Source of the DNA: an uncultured Prevotella sp.
GTDB taxonomy: Bacteria > Bacteroidota > Bacteroidia > Bacteroidales > Bacteroidaceae
DNA: 30,224 nt
Reading direction: 5' to 3'
Assembly: GCA_900551055.1 (NCBI GenBank)
Contig: URUK01000031.1
Coordinates: forward strand, 1 to 30,224
This document shows positions 8,049-16,977 of the stretch, piece after piece. The position numbers and the translations under genes are program-made. How positions within the stretch are numbered: position 1 is the stretch's first letter; every line of letters starts with the position of its first letter. The notes beneath the pieces are model-generated. The model worked only from the letters and a program-made list of their open reading frames with translations. It searched no databases and was not told the DNA's origin.

Positions 8049-9803
8049 ATGAAGACACTTAAAACGTTTTTAACCTTGCTTTCTGTCCTTGTCTGCGCCG
8101 CTGCTTACGGCGGCGGAACGCTTGACGGCTTGCGGCAGAAGGCCGACGCGCTTCATGCCGAGGGCAAGAACGATTCGGCTGTGATTGTGGCTGAAAAGGC
8201 GCTTGCCGAGGCTGTAGCCAATGGCGACACGACGGCCATTGTCGGACTTAACTCGTCGCTGGGAGTGTATCTCCGCACGATGGGAAAGCTTGACGAAGCC
8301 CTTAAACACTATGGAGAGGCCATGAAGCTGTGTACCACCGAGGCGTATAAACGCCGCGCCGGCGAGGATGCCCGGCAAGAGGCCGCCGTGCTGTATCTCA
8401 ACCTTGCCACACTGCACATTGACATGCAGCACAAGGAGCAGGCGGCATATTATGCCCGGCTGTGCGCCGACTGGGCCGCGCGTTGTATCGACCGTGGGTT
8501 CAAGTCGCAGGTTATGTCGCAGAACGGATTGGTGCTTCTCATGTGCGGCGACAACAAGGAGGCCGCCAGGCAGCTGTCGGCGGCTTACAGTAATGCCGTA
8601 GCCGCAGGGCAGCAGGCGTCGGCATTGAGCGCCGCCGCGTACATGGTTGCCGTGACAGACCGCTTGGACGACAAGGCCGCCGAAACCCTGTGGCGCAGCC
8701 GTTGCCGCGAGCTTGAGGGCAAAGTGGCCGACACGATGACGCTGATTGCTTATTACCAGATACTTTGCGGCGTTGAGATGAACCGCCAGGACTGGAACGC
8801 CGCCATCGCGTTGTTTGACAAGATACTGTCAGTAAAGGGTGTTGACAAGATGCCGTTCGTGGTTTATGACTGCTATAACAACATGCACGACGCATGGGCG
8901 AAGTTGGGCCAATGGCGCAAGGCTTACGACTGCCTGGGGCGCGCCGTGACGCTGAAAGACAGCCTGTTCGAGGCCGAAAAGGCCGAGAGCATGCGCGACC
9001 TTACCGTGAAATACCAGTCGAAGGAGAAGGAACTCGCCCTCGCACGCAGCGAGGCCGCCCTTTCCCAGACGCGCATGCACATTGCCGTAGGCGTGCTGGC
9101 GGCGTTCTTCTGCGCCGTCTTTGTGCTGTTCTATATCCAACGGCAGCGGCGAAAGGCAAAGGAGAGGGAGGCCGAGTTCGCCCGGTTGAAGGCCGACACC
9201 GACCGCCGCCTTACCCAACGCTATATCGAAGGGCTTGAAAGCGAGCGCGGACGGCTGGCAAAGGAGCTGCACGACGGTGTGTGCAACGACCTTTACACTG
9301 TGCAGCTGCGCATGGCGCAGGGCACGTGCGACATGGCTGAACAGGCCGGTATGATTTCAGCCTGCCGTGAACAGGTGCGCCGGGTGTCGCACGAACTGAT
9401 GCCGCCGGAGTTCAGTTACGCCGACATCTGCATAGTAATCGACGACTATCTTCAGCGTGCCGGCGAGGCTTCCGGCTGCGAAGTGTCGTTCACGGCCACG
9501 CCCGACGACGCCGACTGGGCCGCCGTTCCCGACGCCACTGCCCTTGAGATGTACCGCATTGTGCAGGAAGCCGTAACCAATGCGGTAAGGCATTCGGGCG
9601 CGGCAAGCATCGACGTGGCACTCGACATGCAGGAAAACGGCCTGTCGCTGACCGTTACCGACGACGGCACTCCTGCCGAACGCTCCGGCACAGGCATAGG
9701 GAAGCGCACCATGAGGCAGCGCGCCGAGGCCGTAGGAGGCCGCCTGACGGTGGAGAGGAAAGAAGGAAAAACGATAGTGCAATTCATAATTCACAATTCA
9801 TAA
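8049..9803 (+). CDS. TPR-containing sensor histidine kinase (HisKA_3/NarL class)
   Basis: The protein has 584 residues: a signal peptide (about 1-22), a predominantly helical TPR-like sensor region (about 25-310), a short coiled segment, one membrane helix (about 344-364), then a dimerisation/phosphoacceptor domain with H408 in KELHDGVCNDL and a HATPase_c domain. The ATPase N-box is at EAVTNAVRHSG (N511), followed by VTDDGTP and GTGIGKRTM. This topology puts the TPR region outside the cytoplasmic membrane and the kinase inside. The family phosphorylates a NarL/LuxR-type regulator, and just such a gene follows, with a 155-200 nt gap. The last residues (FIIHNS) and the stop codon are encoded by the left arm of inverted repeat IR3. 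The signal sensed is unknown. Confidence 0.93.
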   Translation: MKTLKTFLTLLSVLVCAAAYGGGTLDGLRQKADALHAEGKNDSAVIVAEKALAEAVANGDTTAIVGLNSSLGVYLRTMGKLDEALKHYGEAMKLCTTEAYKRRAGEDARQEAAVLYLNLATLHIDMQHKEQAAYYARLCADWAARCIDRGFKSQVMSQNGLVLLMCGDNKEAARQLSAAYSNAVAAGQQASALSAAAYMVAVTDRLDDKAAETLWRSRCRELEGKVADTMTLIAYYQILCGVEMNRQDWNAAIALFDKILSVKGVDKMPFVVYDCYNNMHDAWAKLGQWRKAYDCLGRAVTLKDSLFEAEKAESMRDLTVKYQSKEKELALARSEAALSQTRMHIAVGVLAAFFCAVFVLFYIQRQRRKAKEREAEFARLKADTDRRLTQRYIEGLESERGRLAKELHDGVCNDLYTVQLRMAQGTCDMAEQAGMISACREQVRRVSHELMPPEFSYADICIVIDDYLQRAGEASGCEVSFTATPDDADWAAVPDATALEMYRIVQEAVTNAVRHSGAASIDVALDMQENGLSLTVTDDGTPAERSGTGIGKRTMRQRAEAVGGRLTVERKEGKTIVQFIIHNS

Positions 9804-9923
9804 TTCACAATTGGCTGCGCGTTGTGGTTGGATGTAAAATGCAGCCGATAATGAACAGATGTGCACCTGTTATGAATTGAACTGCGCAGCCAATTGTGAA
9901 TTATGAATTGTGAATTATGAATT
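9781..9923. repeat. Inverted repeat IR3, 40-bp perfect arms
   Basis: The arms at 9781-9820 and 9884-9923 are perfectly complementary around a 63-nt spacer. The outer part is made of alternating AATTCATAATTCAC words, and the inner edge is TTGGCTGCGC. The left arm contains the last seven codons of the kinase gene, including the stop at 9801-9803. The right arm ends before the response-regulator promoter. Confidence 0.92.
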
Positions 9924-9949
9924 AATCTTAAAAACCACGGATTTCCGTT

Positions 9950-9980
9950 ATTGCCGTTATGAATGTATGGTATAATTTTG
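9950..9980 (+). promoter_or_regulatory. Promoter of the response regulator, 5 nt from its start codon
   Basis: ATTG (9950-9953), 19 bp, then TAATTTTG (9973-9980). The start codon at 9986 follows after only 5 nt, so transcription should begin at or very near the AUG. Confidence 0.6.
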
Positions 9981-9985
9981 CCCCG

Positions 9986-10663
9986 ATGAACGAGGCGCAA
10001 AAATACATATTGCAAGACCTGTCGGTGGCCATTGCAGACGACCATGTGCTCATACTTGAAGGCTTCAAGAGCCTTATGGATGGCTGTGGGGTGCATAAAG
10101 TAGAGACTTTCAGCCACGCCGCCGACCTGTTACGCATACTTCCATACAGACATTTCGATATTTACATCATCGACATAGGCATGCCCGACGTCGACGGTTT
10201 CGAACTGGTTGACTGCATAAGGGCGTCACACGCCGACGCGAGGGTGATAATCAACACCATACACGAGGAAATATGGCTGCTGCGCCGCATGCTCGACAAG
10301 GGCGTGAACGCCATAATGCTGAAGTCTACCGACTTCATGCAGATGGTCGAGGCGATAACGGCTGTGATGAACGGGGGGCAGTATCTATGCCCCGGACTGA
10401 AGAAGAAGCTGGCCGGATGCAGGCGGAGCATGGAGCATCCGTCGGAGCGCGAGTTGGAAATACTTAAGGCTCTGGCCGGCGGACACACGTCGAAGGAAAT
10501 CGCCATGATGCTCTTCATCTCGGAGAACACCGTCGAGACGCACCGCAAAAGGCTCTTCGTGAAGCTGGGGGCGCGCAACATGGCCGAGCTGATTGTCAAG
10601 GCCGTGGCGCGCGGTTACATAAACGCTTCGGAGATAGCGGCTGACGACGACACTGCGAAATGA
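9986..10663 (+). CDS. LuxR/NarL-type response regulator
   Basis: With the start at 9986 the protein has 225 residues. The receiver domain shows the acidic pair D18-D19, the phosphoacceptor D63 in YIIDIGMPDVDG and a conserved lysine in IMLKSTD. The C-terminal part (about 155-215) is a LuxR-type helix-turn-helix (SERELEILKALAGGHTSKEI, then SENTVETHRKRL). It probably accepts phosphate from the kinase just upstream and regulates transcription; the targets are unknown. An in-frame ATG at 9959 would add nine residues. However, it lies between the -33 and -7 boxes and would be missing from a transcript starting at that promoter, so 9986 is preferred. A strong terminator follows the gene. Confidence 0.92.
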   Translation: MNEAQKYILQDLSVAIADDHVLILEGFKSLMDGCGVHKVETFSHAADLLRILPYRHFDIYIIDIGMPDVDGFELVDCIRASHADARVIINTIHEEIWLLRRMLDKGVNAIMLKSTDFMQMVEAITAVMNGGQYLCPGLKKKLAGCRRSMEHPSERELEILKALAGGHTSKEIAMMLFISENTVETHRKRLFVKLGARNMAELIVKAVARGYINASEIAADDDTAK

Positions 10664-10691
10664 CTGCAGCAATGCATCAAAGGCAGGCAGA

Positions 10692-10726
10692 AAAGGCCGC
10701 CCGGACACAAGGTCCGGGCGGCCTTT
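10692..10726 (+). terminator. Intrinsic terminator after the response regulator
   Basis: A perfect 15-bp stem (10692-10706 with 10712-10726) encloses the 5-nt loop ACAAG and ends in CCTTT, 28 nt after the stop codon. Confidence 0.85.
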
Positions 10727-10746
10727 CCGCATCGTCTGCACGGCTC

Positions 10747-10770
10747 AAACGTGCCGCTTCGGCGGCGTTT
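10747..10770. terminator. TTCG-capped hairpin between convergent genes
   Basis: AAAC, then GCCGC-TTCG-GCGGC, then GTTT form a hairpin with a two-base bulge. A C(UUCG)G loop is unusually stable in RNA. It lies between the convergent response-regulator and GH3 genes and may act as an additional terminator in either direction. Confidence 0.5.
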
Positions 10771-10810
10771 CCTTGCAGGCGGCGTAATACGTTGGCTTTC
10801 AGTACGTTGC

Positions 10811-10891
10811 AAAAGGCCGCCTTTTACACGCTAAAAGACGGCCTTTTATAATGCAGAAGATGGCCTTTCGCAACGCGAAAGGCCATCTTTT
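10811..10891. repeat. Four-unit 22-nt array C
   Basis: Units start at 10811, 10833, 10855 and 10877. The cores are GCCGC, ACGGC, ATGGC and GCCAT, giving the order F R R F. It lies between convergent genes, 16 nt before the GH3 stop codon. Confidence 0.9.
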
Positions 10892-10907
10892 GCAGAAGCG
10901 TCGGCAA

Positions 10908-13268
10908 TTATTTTACCTCGAACCGTCCTTTCAGACGTATGTCTTCGGACGAACTTCCCACCATTACAGTGAAGCCGCCAGGCTCTACAACGAAGCGGTT
11001 GTCGCGGTTCCACAGCCCCAAGTCCTGCGGCGTAAGCACGAAGCTGACTTCCTTTTCCTCGCCCGGCTTCAGGTGGATGCGCTCGAAGCCGCGCAGCACC
11101 TTTACATAGGTGGTGACGCTGCTGACCTCGTCGCGCAGGTAGAGCTGTACCACCTCGTCGCCGGCTACGCCGCCCGTGTTCTTCACCCGGCAGCTAAGCC
11201 TTACGCTGCCCTGCACGCCTATGATGGGATTGTCTATCCGCAAGTCGCTGTATGCGAACGTCGTGTAGCTCAAGCCGTGGCCGAAGGGGTAGAGCGCGCC
11301 GTCCACCCTGACGAAGCCTTTGCTGTCTGACCCCGGCTTGAACGGGAAGGCGAATGGCACCTGCCCCACCGTCTTCGGGAAGGTTACGGCCAGTTTGCCT
11401 CCCGGATTGTACTCGCCGAAGAGCACGCGGGCCACGGCCTGTCCCATGAACTCTCCCGGAAACCACGCATGGACGATGCCCGGCACGTAGCGCGCAGCCC
11501 AGTTGATGGTTGCGGCACGGCCGTCGACAAGCAGCAGTACGACGGGTGTGCCGGTGGCGCAGACGGCCCGTAGCAGCTCTTCCTGCCGTCCGCACAGGTC
11601 GAGTTCGGTGCGCGAATACTCCTCGCGCACGGTCTTTTCGTTGCCGCCCAGCACGAGTATAGCCACTTCTGACTCGCGTGCCAGCGCCACGGCCTCGTCA
11701 ATCATGGCCTGTTCGTCGGCGTCGAGGGGCACGTCGTACAGCTCGCTTTCCGGGAAGTGCTTGTCTATTATGTCGGCTCCCTTGGCATAACGCACGTCGG
11801 CGTCGGGCAGATATTCCTTGATGCCCTGGTACACCGTCTTGATAGGAGCGTTTGCCGGGCCGTAGCGGCAAATCAGGTTCTGCCGCTCGTCGGCGTTAGG
11901 GCCGATTACGGCGACACGCTTCAGCGAACGCGACAGCGGCAGGATGCCTCCCTCGTTCTTAAGTAACACGATTGATTCCAGTGCGGCACGCAGCGACACA
12001 GCCTGATGCTCGGCGCTGTGCACCACCTTTTCCGGGTGGCGGTTGTCGCCCTTGTAGGGGTTGTCGAAAAGTCCCATGAGGAACTTTACGCGCAGCACGT
12101 CGCTCACGCGGCTGTCAATGGTCTGCATGGAGACGAGCCCTTCGGCAACGGCTTGCCGCAAGGGGATGATGAAGTTCTCGGGCAAGGAGAAGTTTGTGCG
12201 CACGTCAAGGCCGGCGTTCACCACCTGTGCCGCCGCGTCCACGGCATCCTTGGCCACCTTGTGCTTTGAGTAAAGGAACTCCACCGCTTCGCTGTCAGAC
12301 ACCACGTAGCCTCTGAAGCCCCACTCGTGGCGCAGGATTTCGGTCAGGAAATGGTAGCTGCCCGTGATTGGTACGCCGTCGTAGTCGTTGTACGAACTCA
12401 TCACGCCCATTGCGTGCGCATCGCAGAAAGCCTTGCGGAAGGTCTCCAGATACAGGGTGCGCATCTCCCGTGGGGCAACGTGAGGGTCGGTGCGTGTCCC
12501 TTCGTCGCGTCCTCCCACCGGAACGCTGTACACGGCGAAGTGCTTTGGCGTTGACACCAGCCCCCGGCTTTGCAGGCCTTCAATCATGCGCTTGCCTAAT
12601 TCGCCTGCCAGGTAAGGGTCTTCGCTGTAACTCTCTACCACGCGTCCCCAGCGCGGATCCTGCGCTATGTCGAGTATCGGCGAGTAGATATTGGTGTAGC
12701 CAAGGGCTATGGCCTCCTCTGCGGTGACGCGTGCAATCTCGCTTATCAACTCCTTGTCCCATGTAGCTCCTTGTCCGCATTGTGCCGGAAACATGGTGGC
12801 ACGGTCGTGGCATAGTCCGCGTATGCCTTCGTTGGTGAAGTCAACGGGAATGCCGAGACGCGTGTTTTCCACGAACCACCGCTGTATGGCCTGCCTGTTC
12901 CGGACACTGTTTACGTAAGGATAGGACAGCGCCGACCCGAACGTGCCAATCCCGTTGGCCTGCTCGTCGATGTTTGCTATGCCGTCCTTCCATATTTCCG
13001 TGCTCCATGCCTCGGTGGGCAGGGAGTCCTTCAACACGCGTCCCGAGCCGTACAGCGTGGCCATCTGGCAGGTCTTCTCTTCCAGCGTCATCTGCGACAA
13101 GAGGTCGGCTACGCGGGCTTCCAACGATGCTGAGGGGTCTTCGTACACGTCCTTCTCGCCGTTTTTGTTGAAGTCAATCCAGCCTTTCTTGTATATGTTG
13201 CCGGGGCTGTTGCCGGCTTGCAGGCCCGTACACAGCAGTACAGACAGGCTCAAAAGCAGTTTTCTCAT
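10908..13268 (-). CDS. Glycoside hydrolase family 3 beta-glycosidase, exported
   Basis: At 786 residues this has the full architecture of a large Bacteroidota GH3 enzyme. There is a signal peptide (about 1-18), an acidic DFNKNGEKDVYED loop (residues 32-44) that looks like a metal-binding insertion, and the TIM-barrel domain with PRWGR, KHFAVY and SYNDYDGVPITG. The nucleophile Asp is D325 in VVSDSEAV. The alpha/beta domain contains LGGNEKTVREEYSRTELDL, and a fibronectin III-like C-terminus (about 690-786) follows. These enzymes release single beta-linked sugars, usually glucose or xylose, from the non-reducing end in the periplasm. The SDSEA form (not SDW) at the nucleophile leaves the specificity open. 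It begins 26 nt after the GH92 gene ends and is surely in the same operon. Confidence 0.93.
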   Translation of the reverse strand: MRKLLLSLSVLLCTGLQAGNSPGNIYKKGWIDFNKNGEKDVYEDPSASLEARVADLLSQMTLEEKTCQMATLYGSGRVLKDSLPTEAWSTEIWKDGIANIDEQANGIGTFGSALSYPYVNSVRNRQAIQRWFVENTRLGIPVDFTNEGIRGLCHDRATMFPAQCGQGATWDKELISEIARVTAEEAIALGYTNIYSPILDIAQDPRWGRVVESYSEDPYLAGELGKRMIEGLQSRGLVSTPKHFAVYSVPVGGRDEGTRTDPHVAPREMRTLYLETFRKAFCDAHAMGVMSSYNDYDGVPITGSYHFLTEILRHEWGFRGYVVSDSEAVEFLYSKHKVAKDAVDAAAQVVNAGLDVRTNFSLPENFIIPLRQAVAEGLVSMQTIDSRVSDVLRVKFLMGLFDNPYKGDNRHPEKVVHSAEHQAVSLRAALESIVLLKNEGGILPLSRSLKRVAVIGPNADERQNLICRYGPANAPIKTVYQGIKEYLPDADVRYAKGADIIDKHFPESELYDVPLDADEQAMIDEAVALARESEVAILVLGGNEKTVREEYSRTELDLCGRQEELLRAVCATGTPVVLLLVDGRAATINWAARYVPGIVHAWFPGEFMGQAVARVLFGEYNPGGKLAVTFPKTVGQVPFAFPFKPGSDSKGFVRVDGALYPFGHGLSYTTFAYSDLRIDNPIIGVQGSVRLSCRVKNTGGVAGDEVVQLYLRDEVSSVTTYVKVLRGFERIHLKPGEEKEVSFVLTPQDLGLWNRDNRFVVEPGGFTVMVGSSSEDIRLKGRFEVK

Positions 13269-13294
13269 CCGTTTTTTGTCTGTTAAATGATTGT

Positions 13295-15604
13295 CTATTG
13301 GTCGTTTGTCCGCGCGTTTGCCGTGTCCGTGCTTTCACTGCCTGACATTTCCAACGTCAGTTCGCCGCCTTTCATCAGGTCGGAATGCGAGAAGCGCGGT
13401 TCAGTCAGTTCTCGCCCGTTCAGCTTCATGGAGCTGACGAACTTGTGTTCGCGGCTGTTGCCGGGAGCGTTGATTACGAAGTCTTTGCCGTTTTCGAGGT
13501 GTATTGTCACGCGGTTGAACATCGGCCGGCCAATCTCATACACCGGCTTGCCCGGACAGAAGGAGTAGAAGCCCATGGAGCTTAGCACGTACCAGGCCGA
13601 CATCTGTCCTACATCCTCGTTGCCCGACAGGCCGTCAGGGCTGTTGTGGTAGAGCGTCCGCATGATGTGGTCCACCAGAGCCTGCGTCTTGTGCGGCGCT
13701 CCGACATAGTTGTACAGGTAAGGTATGTGGTGGCTCGGCTCGTTCCCGTGTGCGTATTGCCCTATCATGCCGGTCACGTCGGCAGCGGCGTTGGGGTCGC
13801 CGGTAAGTTCGGAGCTGGTGGTGAACAATGTGTCGAGATGCGCTTCGAAAGCTTCGGGTCCGCCGACAAGTTTCATTAGTCCGTCAACGTCCTGTGGCAC
13901 GAACCATGCCCATTGCCATGCGTTGCCTTCCACGTAGTTGCTTGGACGCCGTACCGATGACGGGTCGAAAGGCGTTGCCCAGCTTCCGTCGCTCTGTCTG
14001 CCGCGCATCAGCTTCGTATCGGGGTCGAAGTAGTTGCGGTAGTTGCGTGAAAGTCCCATGTAGCGGTCGTATATGTCCTTGCGTCCGCTGTCCTTGTACA
14101 TCTGGGCGATGAGCCAGTCGTTGTAGGCATATTCCAGACCTTGTGATACGGAGCCGCCGTTTACCACGTCGCATGGGATGTATCCCAGTTCGTTCTTGTA
14201 CTTTATGGATATCGGCATCACCTTGTCGTTCAGTATCTTGCGGTCAATCCATGGCGTGATGCCCGTAGTGTCGTACACAGAAGAGCGCAGGCAGGCTTCG
14301 CGTGCCTTGTCAATGTCGAAGTCGCATTGGCCTTTCATCATGGCGTCGGCGATTACCGACACGGCATGGTAGCCAATCATAGTGCCCGTCTCGTTGCTGG
14401 CAAGTTCCCATTTGGGCAGTATTCCTGCCTCGTCGTATTTGCGGAGCAGCGAGCGGATGAATGCTTGGTTGAGCGACGGAGTGACTATCGTGTACAGCGG
14501 GTGTGTGGCGCGGAAGGTGTCCCACAGCGAGAACACAGTGTAGTTGGTGTAGTCTTTGTCCTGTTCTATGGTCTGTGCCATGGTTCGGTAACGCCCGTCA
14601 ACGTCGGACGACACGCTGGGTTGCAGCATCGAGTGGTAGAGCGCGGTGTAGAATACGGTGCGGCTGTCGTTGTCGTCGGTTTCCACGTCTATTACGCTCA
14701 AAGCCTTGTTCCACGTCTCGGTGGCGCGGTTTGCTATGGCGTCGAAGTCCCAGTCGGGCATCTCCGCTTCCACATTGCGGCGCGCGCCGTCCTCGTCGAT
14801 GCCCGAAATGCCGACCTTTGCCTGCACCTTGCCGTCTTCCGGCACCTGCCTGAAGCTAAGTACGGCCTTGGCGTTGGGCACAGTCACCGACGTGCAGTCG
14901 GGCAGGTAGAGCGTGTCGGAGTAGAGCTTGCAGTCGAACGGGGCGGAGAACACGGCGTGGAAGTAGACGTAATGGTTCGTTGCCCATCCCTTGGTGTATT
15001 TCATTCCGGCAATGGTCGAGTCGTTAAGCACGTGTATTCGCGTCACCGGATGGCTGTGTCCGTGGATTGTAGGCTCCATGTCTATTATGAGGCGTGCGTC
15101 GCTTTTGGCCGGGAAGGTGTACCGGTGCATGCCGGCGCGTGTGGTTGCCGTAAGCTCCACGTTTATGCCGTCGTCGGGCAGGAATACGCGGTAATAGCCC
15201 GGACGGCCCTCCTCCTGGTCGTGCGAGAAGCGTGCGCGGTAGCCCTTGCCGGGCTCGTGCGCGTCGCCTGCCTTCAATGGCTTCTCGCCTGTTACGGGCA
15301 TGAACAGGATGTCTCCGTAGTCACCGATGCCCGTGCCGCTAAGATGTGTGTGGCTGAAACCTATGATGGTGCTGTCAGAATAGTGGTAGCCCGAGCAGGC
15401 GTCCCAGCCTATCAGCCGCGTGTCGGGGCTTAGCTGCACCATTCCGTGAGGCAGTGTGGCGCCGGGGAAGGTGTGGCCGTGGCCGCCGGTGCCGATAAAA
15501 ACGTTCACATGGCCGGCGTGGTTGGCCGGCGTCTCCGTGACGGTACAGGCTGACAATGACAGCCCCAGTGCCGACAGAAGCAAAACTGGCAATTTGTGTT
15601 TCAT
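13295..15604 (-). CDS. GH92 family alpha-mannosidase lipoprotein
   Basis: This protein of 769 residues has a type II signal peptide with the lipidated Cys at position 20 (SLSAC), so it should be anchored in the outer or inner membrane facing outward. GH92 hallmarks are clear: VNVFIGTGGHGHTFPGA at the N-terminus, GFSHTHLSGTG, SLWDTFRATHPL, the EGNAWQW block whose Glu559 matches the family's general acid, and SGNEDVGQMSAWYVLSSMGF, where the family's acidic general-base residues lie. Members are calcium-dependent exo-alpha-mannosidases acting on N-glycan or yeast mannan linkages; alpha-1,2 is commonest, but linkage cannot be read here. It is the first gene of a two-gene operon with the GH3 enzyme. 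No SusC/SusD pair, sigma/anti-sigma pair or other regulator lies beside it. Confidence 0.95.
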   Translation of the reverse strand: MKHKLPVLLLSALGLSLSACTVTETPANHAGHVNVFIGTGGHGHTFPGATLPHGMVQLSPDTRLIGWDACSGYHYSDSTIIGFSHTHLSGTGIGDYGDILFMPVTGEKPLKAGDAHEPGKGYRARFSHDQEEGRPGYYRVFLPDDGINVELTATTRAGMHRYTFPAKSDARLIIDMEPTIHGHSHPVTRIHVLNDSTIAGMKYTKGWATNHYVYFHAVFSAPFDCKLYSDTLYLPDCTSVTVPNAKAVLSFRQVPEDGKVQAKVGISGIDEDGARRNVEAEMPDWDFDAIANRATETWNKALSVIDVETDDNDSRTVFYTALYHSMLQPSVSSDVDGRYRTMAQTIEQDKDYTNYTVFSLWDTFRATHPLYTIVTPSLNQAFIRSLLRKYDEAGILPKWELASNETGTMIGYHAVSVIADAMMKGQCDFDIDKAREACLRSSVYDTTGITPWIDRKILNDKVMPISIKYKNELGYIPCDVVNGGSVSQGLEYAYNDWLIAQMYKDSGRKDIYDRYMGLSRNYRNYFDPDTKLMRGRQSDGSWATPFDPSSVRRPSNYVEGNAWQWAWFVPQDVDGLMKLVGGPEAFEAHLDTLFTTSSELTGDPNAAADVTGMIGQYAHGNEPSHHIPYLYNYVGAPHKTQALVDHIMRTLYHNSPDGLSGNEDVGQMSAWYVLSSMGFYSFCPGKPVYEIGRPMFNRVTIHLENGKDFVINAPGNSREHKFVSSMKLNGRELTEPRFSHSDLMKGGELTLEMSGSESTDTANARTNDQ

Positions 15605-15817
15605 GGGTTTATTGTATGTAAATAAGACTATAATTCCTTGCCGTATCTTTCATAACTCCAAAGAAAGCATCATGTAATAAAAAAGCGGTGGCAAGCGCGC
15701 TTAATTTGGGATTAATTTTAATGAAGCGCCATTTTTAAGCGCATGCGCACCCCTCGGAGCGCTCCTGCCGGGCACGGAGCGGCCTGCGCTGAAACGTCCT
15801 TGTGCAAAGGCTTTTGC
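15605..15817. other. Divergent intergenic region between GH92 and the C1 peptidase
   Basis: I find no gene in this part. It holds an inverted pair, GCGCTTAA near 15699 and TTAAGCGC near 15737. I could not find a convincing TAnnTTTG box for the GH92-GH3 operon on its strand. The operon may depend on an activator or an alternative sigma factor. Confidence 0.4.
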
Positions 15818-15898
15818 AAAAGGCCGTCTTTCGGCTTCTAAAAGGTGGCCTTTTAGCGTGTAAAAGACGGCCTTTTACAATGCGGAAGGGCACCTTTT
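15818..15898. repeat. Four-unit 22-nt array D
   Basis: Units start at 15818, 15840, 15862 and 15884. The cores are GCCGT, GTGGC, ACGGC and GGCAC (a variant), giving the order F R R F. A truncated CAAAGGCTTTTG copy precedes it out of phase. It is one of two arrays between divergent genes. Confidence 0.9.
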
Positions 15899-15923
15899 GC
15901 AAATCCATTTGCCGTCGGCAAAA

Positions 15924-15955
15924 TTTGCAGGAATAGTCGGTTTTCATTAATTTTG
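15924..15955 (+). promoter_or_regulatory. Promoter of the C1 peptidase, 5 nt from its start codon
   Basis: TTTG (15924-15927), 20 bp, then TAATTTTG (15948-15955). The ATG at 15961 follows after only 5 nt, predicting a leaderless mRNA. Confidence 0.75.
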
Positions 15956-15960
15956 CGGCC

Positions 15961-16977
15961 ATGAAGGCTTTTGCTGTTGTCATCGTGGCGGTTGCCTGCC
16001 TTTGCTCGTGCGGCAGGAAGGCCGCCGTGCGCCCTGTGTTCACCGTCGAGGCGATGAACAGGATTACGCCAGTGAAACAGCAGGGCGGCAGCGCGTGCGG
16101 CTGGGTTTACGCCATGCTGGCCGTCATAGAGAGCGACCGGCTGATGCAGGGCGACTCCGTCAACCTGTCGCCGGCCTATGTCGTGCGCCGCGTCCTTGAA
16201 CGCCGAGCGGAGCGCAGCTACCTTTCGGGCGGCGCGGAGGGAGTGGATGCCGCCGGAATGGCTCCCGGCCTGCTTGCCGCCTTGGAAGAGTTCGGCGCAA
16301 TGCCTTACGACTCTTACCGTTCCGACTGCAACTATGACGTGCTCTGCCGCAAGCTGACGAGGATGTCGCAGGCCGCCGCGGCTCGCCGCGACGGTGTCGG
16401 AAGGCTACGCGGCAACGTGGCCGACGTGCTCGACAGGGACATCAACCCCCTGCCGCGCCATGTGTGGATGTACGGCGCGGAATATACCACGCGCGAGTTC
16501 GCGCACAGCGTATGCCTGCCCGGCGACTACGTGGCGATGACCAGTTACACGCACGAGCCGTTCGGAGAGAGCATACCGCTCAATCTGCCAGACAACCGCA
16601 CGGGGAGCAAATTCCTGAATGTGCCGCTCGATACGCTTGTAAACCGCGTCGCCGCAGCCCTGCGTTCGGGGCGCAGCGTGTGCTGGGAGGGCGATACTAC
16701 GGGCGGCGGTTTCTCGTTCGGTGACGGTCTGGCGAGCCTTGAAAGCGACGGCGCGAGGGTGACGCAGGACATGCGCCAGCGTGCCTTCGAGCGCCTTGAA
16801 GTCACCCCAAGGCACTGCATGGCCATCATAGGGCTGGCTCGCGACGGCGGCGGACGCCGCTGGTTCGTCTGCAAGAACTCGTGGGGCACAGGCAATCCTT
16901 ATAACGGACTGATGTACATGTCGGAGCAGTATTTCAGGCTTAACACCGTGGATGTGGTGATGATGAATGAAAAGTAG
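15961..16977 (+). CDS. C1-family (papain-fold) cysteine peptidase, lipoprotein
   Basis: The protein has 338 residues with a short type II signal peptide (VACLCSC, lipid on Cys17). The catalytic set of the papain/bleomycin-hydrolase clan is in the normal order: oxyanion Gln (Q40/Q41 in PVKQQGG), Cys46 in SACGWVYAM, His285 in RHCMAIIG, and Asn306 in KNSWGTG. The end of the protein (WFVCKNSWG followed by GLMYMSEQYF) resembles the bleomycin hydrolase/PepC branch more than plant papains. Cys46 is followed by Gly before the Trp, where papain has Cys-Trp directly. It probably trims peptides in the periplasm or at the surface. The start at 15961 is fixed by the promoter just upstream. The stop codon lies inside inverted repeat IR4. 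Confidence 0.85.
   Translation: MKAFAVVIVAVACLCSCGRKAAVRPVFTVEAMNRITPVKQQGGSACGWVYAMLAVIESDRLMQGDSVNLSPAYVVRRVLERRAERSYLSGGAEGVDAAGMAPGLLAALEEFGAMPYDSYRSDCNYDVLCRKLTRMSQAAAARRDGVGRLRGNVADVLDRDINPLPRHVWMYGAEYTTREFAHSVCLPGDYVAMTSYTHEPFGESIPLNLPDNRTGSKFLNVPLDTLVNRVAAALRSGRSVCWEGDTTGGGFSFGDGLASLESDGARVTQDMRQRAFERLEVTPRHCMAIIGLARDGGGRRWFVCKNSWGTGNPYNGLMYMSEQYFRLNTVDVVMMNEK

Noticed and set aside
9959..9985. Upstream start codon for the response regulator
   Set aside because: It lies between the -33 and -7 boxes, so it would be absent from the transcript of the visible promoter. The receiver domain is complete from 9986. It could be used only on read-through transcripts.
14327..15433. 368-residue open frame antisense to GH92
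   Set aside because: It lies opposite a clear GH92 enzyme, has no recognisable domain and results from GC-rich codon use.
15735..16043. 102-residue minus-strand frame over array D and the C1 peptidase start
   Set aside because: It is translated from array units and the antisense of a real gene; no independent support.
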